Assembly: GCF_024494355.1 (NCBI RefSeq)
Contig: NZ_JAKNQY010000021.1
Coordinates: 48,541-110,215 of the forward strand
Length of the DNA: 61,675 bases
From: Pseudomonas sp. Q11
Lineage (GTDB): Bacteria > Pseudomonadota > Gammaproteobacteria > Pseudomonadales > Pseudomonadaceae
Direction: 5' to 3'
Part shown: positions 51,136 to 60,146 of the stretch, piece after piece
How positions within the stretch are numbered: position 1 is the stretch's first letter
Layout: the number at the start of each line of letters is the position of its first letter
Translations under genes and position numbers: made by a program
The notes under the pieces: model-generated
The model's database searches: none
What the model saw: the letters and a program-made list of their open reading frames with translations, nothing else
What the model was told of the DNA's origin: nothing

Positions 51136-51585
51136 ATGGCCACGAGTCGTGCGGCGCGTCTGGCGCCTGTGGTGGAGATGGCGGAAAAAGCCGAAAAAAC
51201 CGCCGTCCAGCGGTTGGCGTATTTCCAAGGGCATGTGGCAGTCGCCGAGAGCAAACTGGCGGACCTGGAAAACTTCCGTCTCGAATATCAGGAGCAGTGG
51301 ATCGCCCGTGGCAGCCACGGAGTTTCGGGTCAATGGTTGCTGGGTTACCAGGGCTTTCTTGCGCAATTGGGCACCGCCATCGACCAGCAGCGTCAGAGTC
51401 TGGTCTGGCACCAGAACAACCTGGAAAAGGCCCGTCAGAGTTGGCAAGAAGCCTTCGCCCGCGTCGAAGGTCTACGTAAACTCGTACAGCGTTACATCGA
51501 CGAAGCGCGGCGATTGGAGGACAGGCGCGAACAAAAATTGCTGGATGAATTATCCCAGCGCCTACCGCGTCAGGACCCATATTGA
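51136..51585 (+). CDS. fliJ: Flagellar export chaperone FliJ
   Basis: A 149-residue coiled-coil protein (ESKLADLENFRLEYQEQWIA; DEARRLEDRREQKLLDEL) that acts as the central stalk of the FliI ring and escorts export chaperones. Seven-base gap from fliI; end of the fliEFGHIJ operon. Confidence 0.93.
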   Translation: MATSRAARLAPVVEMAEKAEKTAVQRLAYFQGHVAVAESKLADLENFRLEYQEQWIARGSHGVSGQWLLGYQGFLAQLGTAIDQQRQSLVWHQNNLEKARQSWQEAFARVEGLRKLVQRYIDEARRLEDRREQKLLDELSQRLPRQDPY

Positions 51586-51688
51586 TCATGGGCACGGGAT
51601 TTTGTTGGGCAAGTGATCCAAAACCTTGCTCAGACTTCTACCAGGTGCTAAACCTTGTACACGTATGTCCATGACAAGGAAGCCGAGC

Positions 51689-52084
51689 ATGTCAGTCGTT
51701 ACCGAAGTATCACCCAATGGGCAGAAGCTGACGATTTCGATCAAGGGTCGTTTCGATTTCGGGAGGCATCAGGAGTTTCGCGAGTCTTACGAACGGCTCA
51801 ATACGATACCGGCCTCCATCGTGGTGGATTTGAAGGAAGTCAATTATCTCGACAGTTCCGCCTTGGGCATGCTCCTGCTGTTGCGCGATTATGCCGGTGG
51901 CGAAGATTCGGATATCCGGATCGTGAACAGCAACAGTGACGTCAAGAAAATCCTCGCGATCTCAAATTTCGACAAGTTGTTCGATATCTACCCGAAAGAA
52001 GGCGTTGTGAAAGACAGCGCCGAAGAGCAAGGCAAGCCACAGGCAAGTCATCCCCAGGACAAGCTTCATCCAGGCAAAGCCTGA
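51689..52084 (+). CDS. hsbA: STAS anti-sigma-factor antagonist HsbA
   Basis: A 131-residue STAS-domain protein with the phosphorylatable serine pair at 56-57 in NYLDSSALGMLLLL. In P. aeruginosa the homologue HsbA is dephosphorylated or phosphorylated by HsbR and binds FlgM or a diguanylate cyclase, choosing between swimming and biofilm. After about residue 100 it has a charged disordered tail (DSAEEQGKPQASHPQ). ATG 51689 is chosen because AAGGA lies shortly upstream; the frame from 51626 has no domain match before it. Confidence 0.9.
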   Translation: MSVVTEVSPNGQKLTISIKGRFDFGRHQEFRESYERLNTIPASIVVDLKEVNYLDSSALGMLLLLRDYAGGEDSDIRIVNSNSDVKKILAISNFDKLFDIYPKEGVVKDSAEEQGKPQASHPQDKLHPGKA

Positions 52085-52093
52085 CCCGTAGCC

Positions 52094-53800
52094 ATGTTGC
52101 CCGACCTCGAGCCGCTGACGGTCCTGATTGCCGAAGACAGCGCCGCTGACCGGCTGTTGTTGTCGACCATTGTTCGTCGCCAGGGCCATCACGTCCTCAC
52201 TGCGGCCGATGGTGCAGAGGCGGTCGAGATCTATATCGAACAGCGTCCGCACCTGGTGCTCATGGATGCGATGATGCCGGTGATGGATGGTTTCGAGGCG
52301 GCGCAAAAGATCAAGCAGCTGGCCGGGGAACAGTTGGTTCCAATCATTTTCCTCACCTCTTTGACCGAGAGTGAGGCCCTGGCCCGTTGCCTGGAGGCCG
52401 GCGGTGACGATTTTCTGGCCAAGCCCTATAACCAGGTCATCCTGGCCGCCAAGATCAAGGCCATGGACCGTTTGCGTCGGTTGCAGGCCACCGTCGTGGA
52501 GCAGCGCGACCAGATCGCCCGGCACCATGATTACCTGCTCAACGAGCAGCGCGTCGCCAAGGCCGTGTTCGACAAGATCGCCCATTCTGGCTGCCTGAGC
52601 GCGCCGAACATACGTTACCTGCAATCTCCTTACGCCCTGTTCAACGGTGATTTGCTGCTGGCCGCGTTCAATCCGGCCGGCGACATGCACATCCTGCTGG
52701 GGGACTTTACCGGACACGGTTTGCCGGCCGCGGTGGGTGCGATGCCGCTGGCGGAGGTGTTCTACGGGATGACCGCCAAAGGGTATGGCCTGGCGCAGAT
52801 CCTGCGAGAGATGAATGCCAAGCTCAAGCGTATCTTGCCGGTGGACATGTTTTGCTGCGCGACGCTGTTATGCCTGAGTTTCCAGCGCTGCACGGTGGAG
52901 GTCTGGAACGGCGGCATGCCCGATGGCTACCTGCATGACAGCCTCAGCGGCGTGCGTACGCCATTGCCGGCGCGGCACTTGCCGCTGGGCGTGCTCACTC
53001 CTCAGTTATTCGATGACCGCACTGAAGTGCACGCCATGTCGCTGGGTGATCGAGTGTTCCTGTTGTCCGACGGTGTGATCGACACCGCTGACGACAGTGA
53101 GCAACTGTTTGGCGTTGAGCGGTTACAACAGGTATTTGCGGCCAATCGAGAACCCGATTGTCTTTTCGAAGACATCCAGCAGGCCCTGCGGGATTTTCGC
53201 GGCGAACCGCGGGATGACTTCAGTATGGTCGAGGTGCGCTTGGTCGCGCCGACGCAACTCAACCCGCCGCCGCCGGTCTATTCCGATAGCGGCCAGTCCA
53301 GTCCACTGGACTGGTCGATGACGTTCGAGTTCCGGGCGCAGACGCTCAAGCGGTTCAATCCGATGCCGTACCTGTTGCAGTTGTTGCTTGAGGTTCATGG
53401 GCTCAGGGCTCAGAGTGGCGCCCTTTACAGCGTGCTGTCGGAGCTCTACTCCAATGCTTTGGAGCATGGCGTATTGGGGCTCGATTCGAGCATCAAGCGT
53501 GATGCGTCGGGCTTCGCCCGTTATTACAGCGAGCGCAATCGGCGCCTGGATGAACTGAATACCGGGCATGTGCGGGTCCATTTTCACGTCACGCCTCACG
53601 GTGAAGGTGGTCGCCTGGTCATTGAAGTCGAAGACAGTGGCCAGGGCTTCGATGTCGATCGGGTGCTGGCGCGCCCCTTGGACTGTAACCGGCTGTCGGG
53701 GCGCGGCGTCAGTCTGGTGCGGCAGTTGAGTCATCAAGCCTGCTGGTCCGACGATGGTCGTAGTGCGCACGTGGAGTTTTTCTGGGAGGCTCTGGCATAA
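52094..53800 (+). CDS. hsbR: Response regulator-phosphatase-kinase HsbR
   Basis: A 568-residue three-module protein. The receiver domain (1-120) has D58 in LVLMDAMMPVMDG. The PP2C/SpoIIE-type phosphatase domain (about 190-390) shows LLGDFTGHGLPAAVGAMPL and FLLSDGVIDT. The C-terminal HATPase (anti-sigma kinase) domain (about 410-568) shows ELYSNALEHGVLG and EDSGQGFD. It receives phosphate from HptB and toggles HsbA. Located between hsbA and hptB within the flagellar cluster. Confidence 0.92.
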   Translation: MLPDLEPLTVLIAEDSAADRLLLSTIVRRQGHHVLTAADGAEAVEIYIEQRPHLVLMDAMMPVMDGFEAAQKIKQLAGEQLVPIIFLTSLTESEALARCLEAGGDDFLAKPYNQVILAAKIKAMDRLRRLQATVVEQRDQIARHHDYLLNEQRVAKAVFDKIAHSGCLSAPNIRYLQSPYALFNGDLLLAAFNPAGDMHILLGDFTGHGLPAAVGAMPLAEVFYGMTAKGYGLAQILREMNAKLKRILPVDMFCCATLLCLSFQRCTVEVWNGGMPDGYLHDSLSGVRTPLPARHLPLGVLTPQLFDDRTEVHAMSLGDRVFLLSDGVIDTADDSEQLFGVERLQQVFAANREPDCLFEDIQQALRDFRGEPRDDFSMVEVRLVAPTQLNPPPPVYSDSGQSSPLDWSMTFEFRAQTLKRFNPMPYLLQLLLEVHGLRAQSGALYSVLSELYSNALEHGVLGLDSSIKRDASGFARYYSERNRRLDELNTGHVRVHFHVTPHGEGGRLVIEVEDSGQGFDVDRVLARPLDCNRLSGRGVSLVRQLSHQACWSDDGRSAHVEFFWEALA

Positions 53801-53831
53801 TCGGCGCCATTCTTGATCAGGGAGCGAACAA

Positions 53832-54176
53832 GTGAGTGAGATTCATCTGGACCGCGACGTACTGAGTACGTTGAAGGAAGTCATGGAGGACGGGTATCTG
53901 GAGTTGCTGGATACCTTTCTCAACGATTCCGAAGCACGCCTGCGTGTGCTGCATGAAGCTCGGGACGCGGAGAAGCTTGGCGCCACGGCCCACAGCTTCA
54001 AGGGCAGCAGCAGCAATATGGGCGCCATCCGTCTCGCAGAGTTGTGTGGTGAGTTGGAGCAGCGTGCCAAACAGCCGTCGTTGGGCGGAATCGAGAAACT
54101 GGTCAGCGAAATTGATAGTGAGTTCGCTCACGTTCGAAAGCTATGCCGGGAAGAGCGTGAAGGCTTCCACTGTTGA
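53832..54176 (+). CDS. hptB: Histidine phosphotransfer protein HptB
   Basis: A 114-residue Hpt domain with the phosphorylated H54 in TAHSFKGSSSNMGA. It relays phosphate from hybrid sensor kinases (RetS, PA1611-type in P. aeruginosa) to HsbR. The start is GTG 53832, with GGGAG about eight bases upstream. Third gene of the HsbA-HsbR-HptB switch. Confidence 0.92.
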   Translation: MSEIHLDRDVLSTLKEVMEDGYLELLDTFLNDSEARLRVLHEARDAEKLGATAHSFKGSSSNMGAIRLAELCGELEQRAKQPSLGGIEKLVSEIDSEFAHVRKLCREEREGFHC

Positions 54177-54198
54177 AATTCAACCGTTGCCGATACAT

Positions 54199-54214
54199 TG
54201 GCCCGGCCCTTGCA
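54199..54214 (+). promoter_or_regulatory. Sigma-54 promoter of fliK
   Basis: TGGCCCGGCCCTTGCA has GG-N10-GC spacing and differs from TGGCACG-N4-TTGCA only at the fifth base. It lies 51 bases before fliK and 23 after hptB. Confidence 0.85.
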
Positions 54215-54264
54215 TTGTCCTGTCTCGCCTGTACCTATGATTCCAGTGCAGCGGAGACCTTTTT

Positions 54265-55629
54265 ATGCCCGTAACGCCCAATACACTGCTTCAGGCCGCC
54301 GTTCAGGCCAAGCCTCAGGCCGCCGTCAATTCACCGGCAGCGGCCCCGGAATTCGGGGATAAAGCCTCTAGCTTCGCCCAGGTCTTCGCCCGTCAGGCGC
54401 CCGCCAAATCATCGGCGGCTCCCGAGCCATCGGTTAAACCGGGGCGCGACAAGGCCTCAGATAACACCGTCAAAAAGGACGACGGCAACGAAACGGCTGC
54501 CGCCTCCGAGCCGACGGTTGCCGATAGCGGCAAATCCTTGCCCGCCGACAAACCACCAACGGCTGATGACAAGGCGGCCAGTGACGACAGCGCCGACACG
54601 ACTGAAACCCCGGTTGCGCAAGCTGATCCAGGCGATCCGACAGTGGATCCCGCGTTGCTGCCGGATAGGGTTACACCAGTCGCTGCAGCCGAGGCGGAAC
54701 CCGCGCCCGTGGTGGTCGCGACAGTGCCTCAAGCCGCTGCGAATCCGGTTGTCCCGATGACCGCTTCAGCCCAGGCTTCGGCGGCTGCGGTCGATCCTGA
54801 ATTCGATCCGGCCGCCGATCCGCTCGATGCATTGCCAGCCTTGCGCCTGGCGATGGAGCAGGGCGGTCATGTTTCTGCTGCCAGCCAGGCGCAGTCCAAG
54901 ACACCTGCCCCGGCATCGCTCGACGGTGAGCCGACATCAGCCCAGACCTTTGCCGCTGGCATGGCGAGCATGCTCACCGTGCAGGCTGACCAAAACAGTA
55001 CCGGCCCCGGCAGCCAGGGCGGTGACAAGGCATTTGGCGGCTTGATCAATGAGGGCCTCAAGGATCTGACCGCCGCCTCCAGCGATACCCGAGTGGATGA
55101 TTTTGCCAACCGTCTGGCAGCGCTAACCCAGGCCGCCACGCCAAAGACCGCCAATGCGATACCGGTCAATCAGCCTATCGCCATGAATCAGAGCGGCTGG
55201 ACCGAAGAAGTGGTCAACCGGGTGATGTACCTGTCGAGCGTCAACCTCAAGGCGGCTGATATCCAGTTGCAGCCGGCCGAACTCGGTCGCCTGGATATCC
55301 GGGTGAACATGGTTCCGGACCAGCAGACCCAAGTCACATTCATGAGTGCTCACTCTGGCGTTCGCGAAGCCCTCGAAGGCCAGATGCATCGCCTGCGCGA
55401 CAGTTTTGCCCAACAAGGCATGGGCCAGGTCGACGTCAGCGTGTCTGATCAATCCCGTGGTTCCCAGGGGCAGGATCAGCAAGCGCAGCAACAGGCTCAG
55501 GCTGGACGTACAACCTCGTCTGGTGGACGTGTGGATTCGGTAGAAGAAGACCTGCCAGCCAGCATCGCTGAAGTAGCAGCCACTGCCACCAGCGTGATCG
55601 GCACCAGTGCGGTCGATTTCTACGCCTGA
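54265..55629 (+). CDS. fliK: Flagellar hook-length control protein FliK
   Basis: A 454-residue molecular ruler. The N-terminal two thirds are Ala/Pro/Asp-rich and low complexity. The C-terminal export-switch domain (about 325-420) has LQPAELGRLDIRVNM and VREALEGQMHRLRDSF. It is exported and signals FlhB to switch substrates when the hook is complete. Own sigma-54 promoter. Confidence 0.93.
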   Translation: MPVTPNTLLQAAVQAKPQAAVNSPAAAPEFGDKASSFAQVFARQAPAKSSAAPEPSVKPGRDKASDNTVKKDDGNETAAASEPTVADSGKSLPADKPPTADDKAASDDSADTTETPVAQADPGDPTVDPALLPDRVTPVAAAEAEPAPVVVATVPQAAANPVVPMTASAQASAAAVDPEFDPAADPLDALPALRLAMEQGGHVSAASQAQSKTPAPASLDGEPTSAQTFAAGMASMLTVQADQNSTGPGSQGGDKAFGGLINEGLKDLTAASSDTRVDDFANRLAALTQAATPKTANAIPVNQPIAMNQSGWTEEVVNRVMYLSSVNLKAADIQLQPAELGRLDIRVNMVPDQQTQVTFMSAHSGVREALEGQMHRLRDSFAQQGMGQVDVSVSDQSRGSQGQDQQAQQQAQAGRTTSSGGRVDSVEEDLPASIAEVAATATSVIGTSAVDFYA

Positions 55630-55649
55630 CCCCAAGATGCCCCCCCCCT

Positions 55650-55738
55650 GTGGGAGCGAGCCTGCTCGCGATAGCGGTGAATCAGTCCCAAAATGGGTGA
55701 CTGACACTCCGCTATCGCGAGCAGGCTCGCTCCCACAT
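55650..55738. repeat. Inverted REP pair between fliK and fliL
   Basis: TGTGGGAGCGAGCCTGCTCGCGATAGCGG and its inverted copy CCGCTATCGCGAGCAGGCTCGCTCCCACA are separated by about 30 bases. It lies just after fliK and upstream of the fliL promoter. Confidence 0.9.
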
Positions 55739-55794
55739 TGGTTTTATGGCGTTCTGAAGATTGCATCCGAATCGTGATCCTGCCCCAACACTTC

Positions 55795-55810
55795 TGGCAT
55801 AACACTTGCT
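55795..55810 (+). promoter_or_regulatory. Sigma-54 promoter of the fliL operon
   Basis: TGGCATAACACTTGCT matches the -24/-12 consensus with GG-N10-GC spacing and a perfect TTGCT, 52 bases before fliL. Confidence 0.9.
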
Positions 55811-55861
55811 CCAGCCTTGCCGTGCAACAGTGAAAACCCCGATTAGTGACGGATTATTGGC

Positions 55862-56365
55862 ATGGCGAAGAGCGAAGCAGCAGCTGTAAAAGACCCGGCA
55901 ACCAAGGGCAAACTCAAGCTGATCATCTTGATCGTAGTGGGCTTGCTCCTGGCCATGGGGGTCTCCGTGGGGGCAACCTGGTATTTCATGCACAATGCTC
56001 AAAGCAAGCCGGCCGTGGCAGTCGAAGCTGCGCCGGTGGGTAAGCAGCCAGCGATTTTCGAGCCGATGGCACCCGCTTTCGTGACCAACTACACCCAGAA
56101 CGGTCGTCAACGCTACATGCAGGTCAGTATCACCCTGTTGGGCCGCAACCAGGCTGACCTGGAAGCGCTGCGGGTACACATGCCACTGATCCGCAATAAC
56201 CTGGTGATGCTGTTTTCCGGACAGAATTTCGACACCCTGGCCACGCCCGTTGGCCAGGAAATGCTGCGTCAGCAAGCCACGGCCAGCGTGCAGGAAGTGG
56301 CTCAAAAAGAGCTCGGCAAAGTGGTGATCGAACAGTTGCTCTTCACTAACTTCGTATTGCAGTAG
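55862..56365 (+). CDS. fliL: Flagellar basal body-associated protein FliL
   Basis: A 167-residue single-pass membrane protein (transmembrane helix about 21-43, LIILIVVGLLLAMGVSVGAT) with a periplasmic stomatin-like domain that associates with the stators. First gene of fliLMNOPQR-flhB; REP and promoter upstream. Confidence 0.95.
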   Translation: MAKSEAAAVKDPATKGKLKLIILIVVGLLLAMGVSVGATWYFMHNAQSKPAVAVEAAPVGKQPAIFEPMAPAFVTNYTQNGRQRYMQVSITLLGRNQADLEALRVHMPLIRNNLVMLFSGQNFDTLATPVGQEMLRQQATASVQEVAQKELGKVVIEQLLFTNFVLQ

Positions 56366-56374
56366 GAACCCGAC

Positions 56375-57343
56375 ATGGCCGTGCAGGACCTGTTGTCCCA
56401 GGATGAAATCGACGCGCTGTTGCATGGTGTCGACGATGGCCTGGTGCAGACCGAAAACGCTGCTGAGCCGGGCAGCGTCAAAAGCTACGACCTGACCAGC
56501 CAGGATCGCATCGTTCGCGGACGGATGCCGACCCTGGAAATGATCAACGAGCGTTTCGCCCGATACACCCGCATCAGCATGTTCAACATGCTGCGCCGTT
56601 CGGCCGATGTGGCCGTCGGTGGTGTGCAGGTGATGAAATTCGGTGAGTACGTGCACTCGCTGTATGTACCCACCAGCCTCAACCTGGTAAAGATCAAGCC
56701 GTTGCGCGGCACTGCGCTGTTCATCCTCGACGCCAAGCTGGTGTTCAAACTGGTGGACAATTTCTTCGGCGGCGACGGTCGTCACGCCAAGATCGAAGGG
56801 CGTGAATTCACCCCGACCGAGCTGCGGGTAGTGCGCATGGTGCTGGAGCAGGCCTTCGTCGACCTGAAGGAGGCCTGGCAGGCGATCATGGAAGTGAACT
56901 TCGAGTACATCAACTCTGAAGTGAACCCGGCCATGGCCAACATCGTCGGCCCGAGCGAAGCCATTGTGGTTTCGACCTTCCACATCGAACTCGATGGCGG
57001 TGGCGGCGATCTGCACGTGACCATGCCGTACTCGATGATCGAGCCGGTACGGGAAATGCTCGACGCCGGCTTCCAGTCGGACCTCGACGATCAGGATGAG
57101 CGCTGGATCAATGCTTTGCGTCAGGATGTGCTGGATGTCGACGTGCCGATCGGCGCGACGGTTGCCCGGCGTCAGCTGCGCCTGCGGGACATCCTGCATA
57201 TGCAGCCGGGGGACATTATCCCTGTCGAGATGCCTGAAGACATGATCATGCGCGCCAACGGTGTACCGGCCTTCAAGGTCAAGATGGGCTCTCACAAAGG
57301 CAACCTGGCATTGCAAGTGATCGAGCCGATCGAACGCCGCTGA
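56375..57343 (+). CDS. fliM: Flagellar motor switch protein FliM
   Basis: A 322-residue switch protein. The N-terminal CheY-P-binding helix is LLSQDEIDALLHG (5-17). The middle CheC-like domain begins RGRMPTLEMINERFARYTR. The C-terminal SpoA domain pairs with FliN. Nine-base gap from fliL. Confidence 0.97.
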   Translation: MAVQDLLSQDEIDALLHGVDDGLVQTENAAEPGSVKSYDLTSQDRIVRGRMPTLEMINERFARYTRISMFNMLRRSADVAVGGVQVMKFGEYVHSLYVPTSLNLVKIKPLRGTALFILDAKLVFKLVDNFFGGDGRHAKIEGREFTPTELRVVRMVLEQAFVDLKEAWQAIMEVNFEYINSEVNPAMANIVGPSEAIVVSTFHIELDGGGGDLHVTMPYSMIEPVREMLDAGFQSDLDDQDERWINALRQDVLDVDVPIGATVARRQLRLRDILHMQPGDIIPVEMPEDMIMRANGVPAFKVKMGSHKGNLALQVIEPIERR

Positions 57344-57416
57344 GCGGTGTCGAACTCTTTAATTTTGTAACGGATTTTACGTTTTTAACTGATTTTTTGC
57401 CCGCCGAGGACAAATG

Positions 57417-57875
57417 ATGGCTGACGATATGAACACCCAGGATGACCAGGCGCTGGCCGACGAATGGGCAGCAGCCCTGGAAGAAACCGGCGACGCCGGA
57501 CAAGCTGACATTGACGCTTTGCTGGCGGCCGACACGGGTGCTCACGCTTCCAGCCGACTGCAGATGGAAGAGTTTGGCAGCGTGCCCAAAAGCAACGAAC
57601 AGGTGACGCTGGACGGACCGAACCTGGACGTGATTCTCGACATCCCGGTGTCGATTTCCATGGAAGTGGGCAGCACCGACATCAACATTCGCAACCTGCT
57701 GCAACTCAACCAGGGCTCGGTGATCGAGCTGGACCGCCTGGCTGGCGAGCCGCTGGATGTGCTGGTCAACGGCACGCTGATCGCCCATGGCGAGGTCGTG
57801 GTGGTCAACGAGAAGTTCGGCATTCGCTTGACGGACGTGATCAGTCCGAGCGAACGCATCAAGAAGCTGCGCTGA
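57417..57875 (+). CDS. fliN: Flagellar motor switch protein FliN
   Basis: A 152-residue C-ring protein with an acidic N-terminal region (about 1-70) and the C-terminal SpoA domain (NLDVILDIPVSISMEVGST, then RNLLQLNQGSVIELDRLAGE). ATG 57417 has better spacing to GAGGAC than ATG 57414. A 73-base AT-rich gap separates it from fliM. Confidence 0.95.
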   Translation: MADDMNTQDDQALADEWAAALEETGDAGQADIDALLAADTGAHASSRLQMEEFGSVPKSNEQVTLDGPNLDVILDIPVSISMEVGSTDINIRNLLQLNQGSVIELDRLAGEPLDVLVNGTLIAHGEVVVVNEKFGIRLTDVISPSERIKKLR

Positions 57876-58313
57876 GTGAAAGGTTTTTTCGCAACAGCCT
57901 TGATGCTGCCGTTCAGCGTGCTGGCGGCCGAACCGGCAGCCACCGTAGCTGCTGCTCCGGCGGCGGGTGGCGGGATAGCCGGGCAACTGGCGCAGTTGGT
58001 GCTTGGTCTGCTACTGGTGCTGGGGTTGATCTTCTTCCTGGCCTGGTTGCTGCGCCGCGTGCAACAGTCGGGGCCAGCCGGCAAGGGGCAGGTCATCGAC
58101 ATCGTCGCTTCCCGTGCACTGGGCCCGCGAGACCGGCTGGTGCTGGTTCAGGTCGGCAATGAGCAGATTCTGCTGGGTCTGAGCCCGGGCACCATTACCG
58201 CATTGCATGTTCTCAAGGAGCCGGTGCAGGTGCCCGTCACCGACCAGGCCACCCCCGAGTTTGCCCAGCGCCTCATGGAACTGTTGGGTAAAGAGCAGAA
58301 GGATAAAAAGTAA
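57876..58313 (+). CDS. fliO: Flagellar biosynthesis protein FliO
   Basis: A 145-residue membrane protein with an N-terminal hydrophobic stretch and a main transmembrane helix (LVLGLLLVLGLIFFLAWLL). It assists assembly of FliP into the export gate. GTG 57876 immediately follows the fliN stop; it shares a base with fliP (TAATG). Confidence 0.9.
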   Translation: MKGFFATALMLPFSVLAAEPAATVAAAPAAGGGIAGQLAQLVLGLLLVLGLIFFLAWLLRRVQQSGPAGKGQVIDIVASRALGPRDRLVLVQVGNEQILLGLSPGTITALHVLKEPVQVPVTDQATPEFAQRLMELLGKEQKDKK

Positions 58314-59062
58314 TGCCATTGCGCATTCTGTTGGCGGTGGTCCTGATGCTGGCCGCGCCGCTGGTGTTTGCCGCCGATCCGCTGTCGATCCCGGCAATCA
58401 CCCTGGGCACCAACGCCGAAGGGGCTCAGGAATATTCGGTCAGCCTGCAGATCCTGCTGATCATGACCGCGCTGAGTTTCATCCCGGCGTTCGTCATGTT
58501 GATGACCAGTTTCACCCGGATCATTATCGTCTTTTCGATCCTGCGCCAGGCCCTGGGCTTGCAGCAGACGCCATCGAACCAGATTCTTACCGGCATGGCG
58601 CTGTTCTTGACGATGTTCATCATGGCACCGGTCTTCGACCGGGTGAACCAGGATGCGCTGCAGCCCTACCTGGCGGAAACCCTCAGCGCCCAGGACGCGG
58701 TGGCCAAGGCTGAAGTGCCGATCAAGGATTTCATGCTGGCCCAGACCCGCACCAGCGACCTGGAACTGTTCATGCGCCTGTCCAAGCGCACTGACATCGC
58801 CAGCCCGGACCAGGCGCCGCTGACTATCCTGGTGCCGGCGTTCGTGACCTCCGAGCTGAAGACCGCGTTCCAGATTGGTTTCATGATTTTCATCCCGTTC
58901 CTGATCATCGACCTGGTGGTCGCCAGCGTGCTCATGGCCATGGGTATGATGATGCTGTCGCCATTGATCATTTCCCTGCCGTTCAAAATCATGCTGTTCG
59001 TGCTCGTGGACGGCTGGGCGCTGATCATCGGCACCCTGGCGGGCAGTTTCGGCGGTGTTTAG
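58313..59062 (+). CDS. fliP: Flagellar export gate protein FliP
   Basis: A 249-residue multispanning export-gate subunit with a cleavable signal peptide and the family signature SFTRIIIVFSILRQALG and the C-terminal PFKIMLFVLVDGW. Together with FliQ and FliR it forms the pore. Confidence 0.96.
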   Translation: MPLRILLAVVLMLAAPLVFAADPLSIPAITLGTNAEGAQEYSVSLQILLIMTALSFIPAFVMLMTSFTRIIIVFSILRQALGLQQTPSNQILTGMALFLTMFIMAPVFDRVNQDALQPYLAETLSAQDAVAKAEVPIKDFMLAQTRTSDLELFMRLSKRTDIASPDQAPLTILVPAFVTSELKTAFQIGFMIFIPFLIIDLVVASVLMAMGMMMLSPLIISLPFKIMLFVLVDGWALIIGTLAGSFGGV

Positions 59063-59086
59063 GCCATTTGTGCGGGTAGCAAGAAT

Positions 59087-59356
59087 ATGACGCCTGAAGT
59101 AGCGGTAGACCTGTTCCGCGAAGCGCTCTGGCTGACGACCATGATGGTCGCCGTGCTGGTGATCCCCAGCCTGCTGGTGGGCTTGCTGGTGGCGATGTTC
59201 CAGGCCGCGACCCAGATCAACGAACAGACCCTGAGCTTCCTGCCGCGCCTGCTGGTGATGCTGGTGACATTGATCGTCGCCGGGCCCTGGCTGGTGCAAA
59301 CTTTCATGGAATACATCCTGCAGCTTTACGGCAGTATTCCACAGTTGATCGGCTGA
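59087..59356 (+). CDS. fliQ: Flagellar export gate protein FliQ
   Basis: An 89-residue protein with two transmembrane helices and the family motif NEQTLSFLPRLLVM. Part of the FliP5Q4R1 gate; four-base gap to fliR. Confidence 0.96.
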   Translation: MTPEVAVDLFREALWLTTMMVAVLVIPSLLVGLLVAMFQAATQINEQTLSFLPRLLVMLVTLIVAGPWLVQTFMEYILQLYGSIPQLIG

Positions 59357-59360
59357 CCTG

Positions 59361-60143
59361 ATGTCGATGCTCGAACTGACGGATACCCAGATCAGTACCT
59401 GGGTGGCGTCATTTATCCTGCCGTTGTTTCGTGTCACCGCGGTGCTGATGAGCATGCCGGTCTTTGGCACCACCCTTGTGCCGACCCGCATACGGCTGTA
59501 TTTCGCCCTGGCGATCACGGTGGTCATTGCGCCGGGGCTGCCGCCTATGCCGCCCGTCAACGCCCTGGACCTCAGTGCGTTGATGCTGATAGCCGAGCAG
59601 ATTCTGATTGGCGTCTTGATGGGCTTTTCGCTGCAGCTGTTTTTCCAGTCGTTTGTGGTGGCCGGGCAAATCATTTCGATCCAGATGGGCATGGGCTTCG
59701 CGTCCATGGTTGACCCCACCAATGGCGTGAACAGTGCTGTGATCGGGCAGTTCCTGACGATGCTGGTGACGCTGCTGTTTCTGGCCATGAACGGGCACCT
59801 GGTGGTGTTCGAGGTGCTGACCGAGAGCTTCACCACATTGCCGGTGGGCAGCGCGATGCTGGTCAATCATTTCTGGGACATCGCCGGCAAGCTCGGCTGG
59901 GTTCTAGGGGCGGCGATGGTGCTGGTGTTGCCCGCGATTACCGCGTTGCTGGTGGTCAATATTGCGTTTGGCATCATGACCCGGGCGGCGCCGCAGTTGA
60001 ACATTTTCTCCATCGGTTTCCCGCTGACCCTGGTGCTGGGCCTGGTGATTTTCTGGATCAGCCTGGGGGATATTCTCAACCAGTATCAGCCGCTGGCGAC
60101 CCAGGCCCTGCAGCTGTTACGCGACATGGCACAGGCGCGCTGA
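59361..60143 (+). CDS. fliR: Flagellar export gate protein FliR
   Basis: A 260-residue multispanning membrane protein (about six hydrophobic segments) with the family block AGQIISIQMGMGFASMVDP. It caps the FliP-FliQ helical gate and contacts FlhB. Confidence 0.96.
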   Translation: MSMLELTDTQISTWVASFILPLFRVTAVLMSMPVFGTTLVPTRIRLYFALAITVVIAPGLPPMPPVNALDLSALMLIAEQILIGVLMGFSLQLFFQSFVVAGQIISIQMGMGFASMVDPTNGVNSAVIGQFLTMLVTLLFLAMNGHLVVFEVLTESFTTLPVGSAMLVNHFWDIAGKLGWVLGAAMVLVLPAITALLVVNIAFGIMTRAAPQLNIFSIGFPLTLVLGLVIFWISLGDILNQYQPLATQALQLLRDMAQAR

Positions 60144-60146
60144 ACC

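Noticed and set aside
51590..51620. Sigma-54 promoter before hsbA (GGCACGGGATTTTGTT)
   Set aside because: The -24-like part is good, but no GC or GT falls ten bases after the GG.
55712..57316. 534-codon minus-strand frame
   Set aside because: Antisense to fliL and fliM, composition typical of a shadow; the plus-strand genes are unmistakable.
58148..59866. 572-codon minus-strand frame
   Set aside because: Antisense to fliO-fliR; low-complexity His/Gln/Arg translation of the complementary strand.
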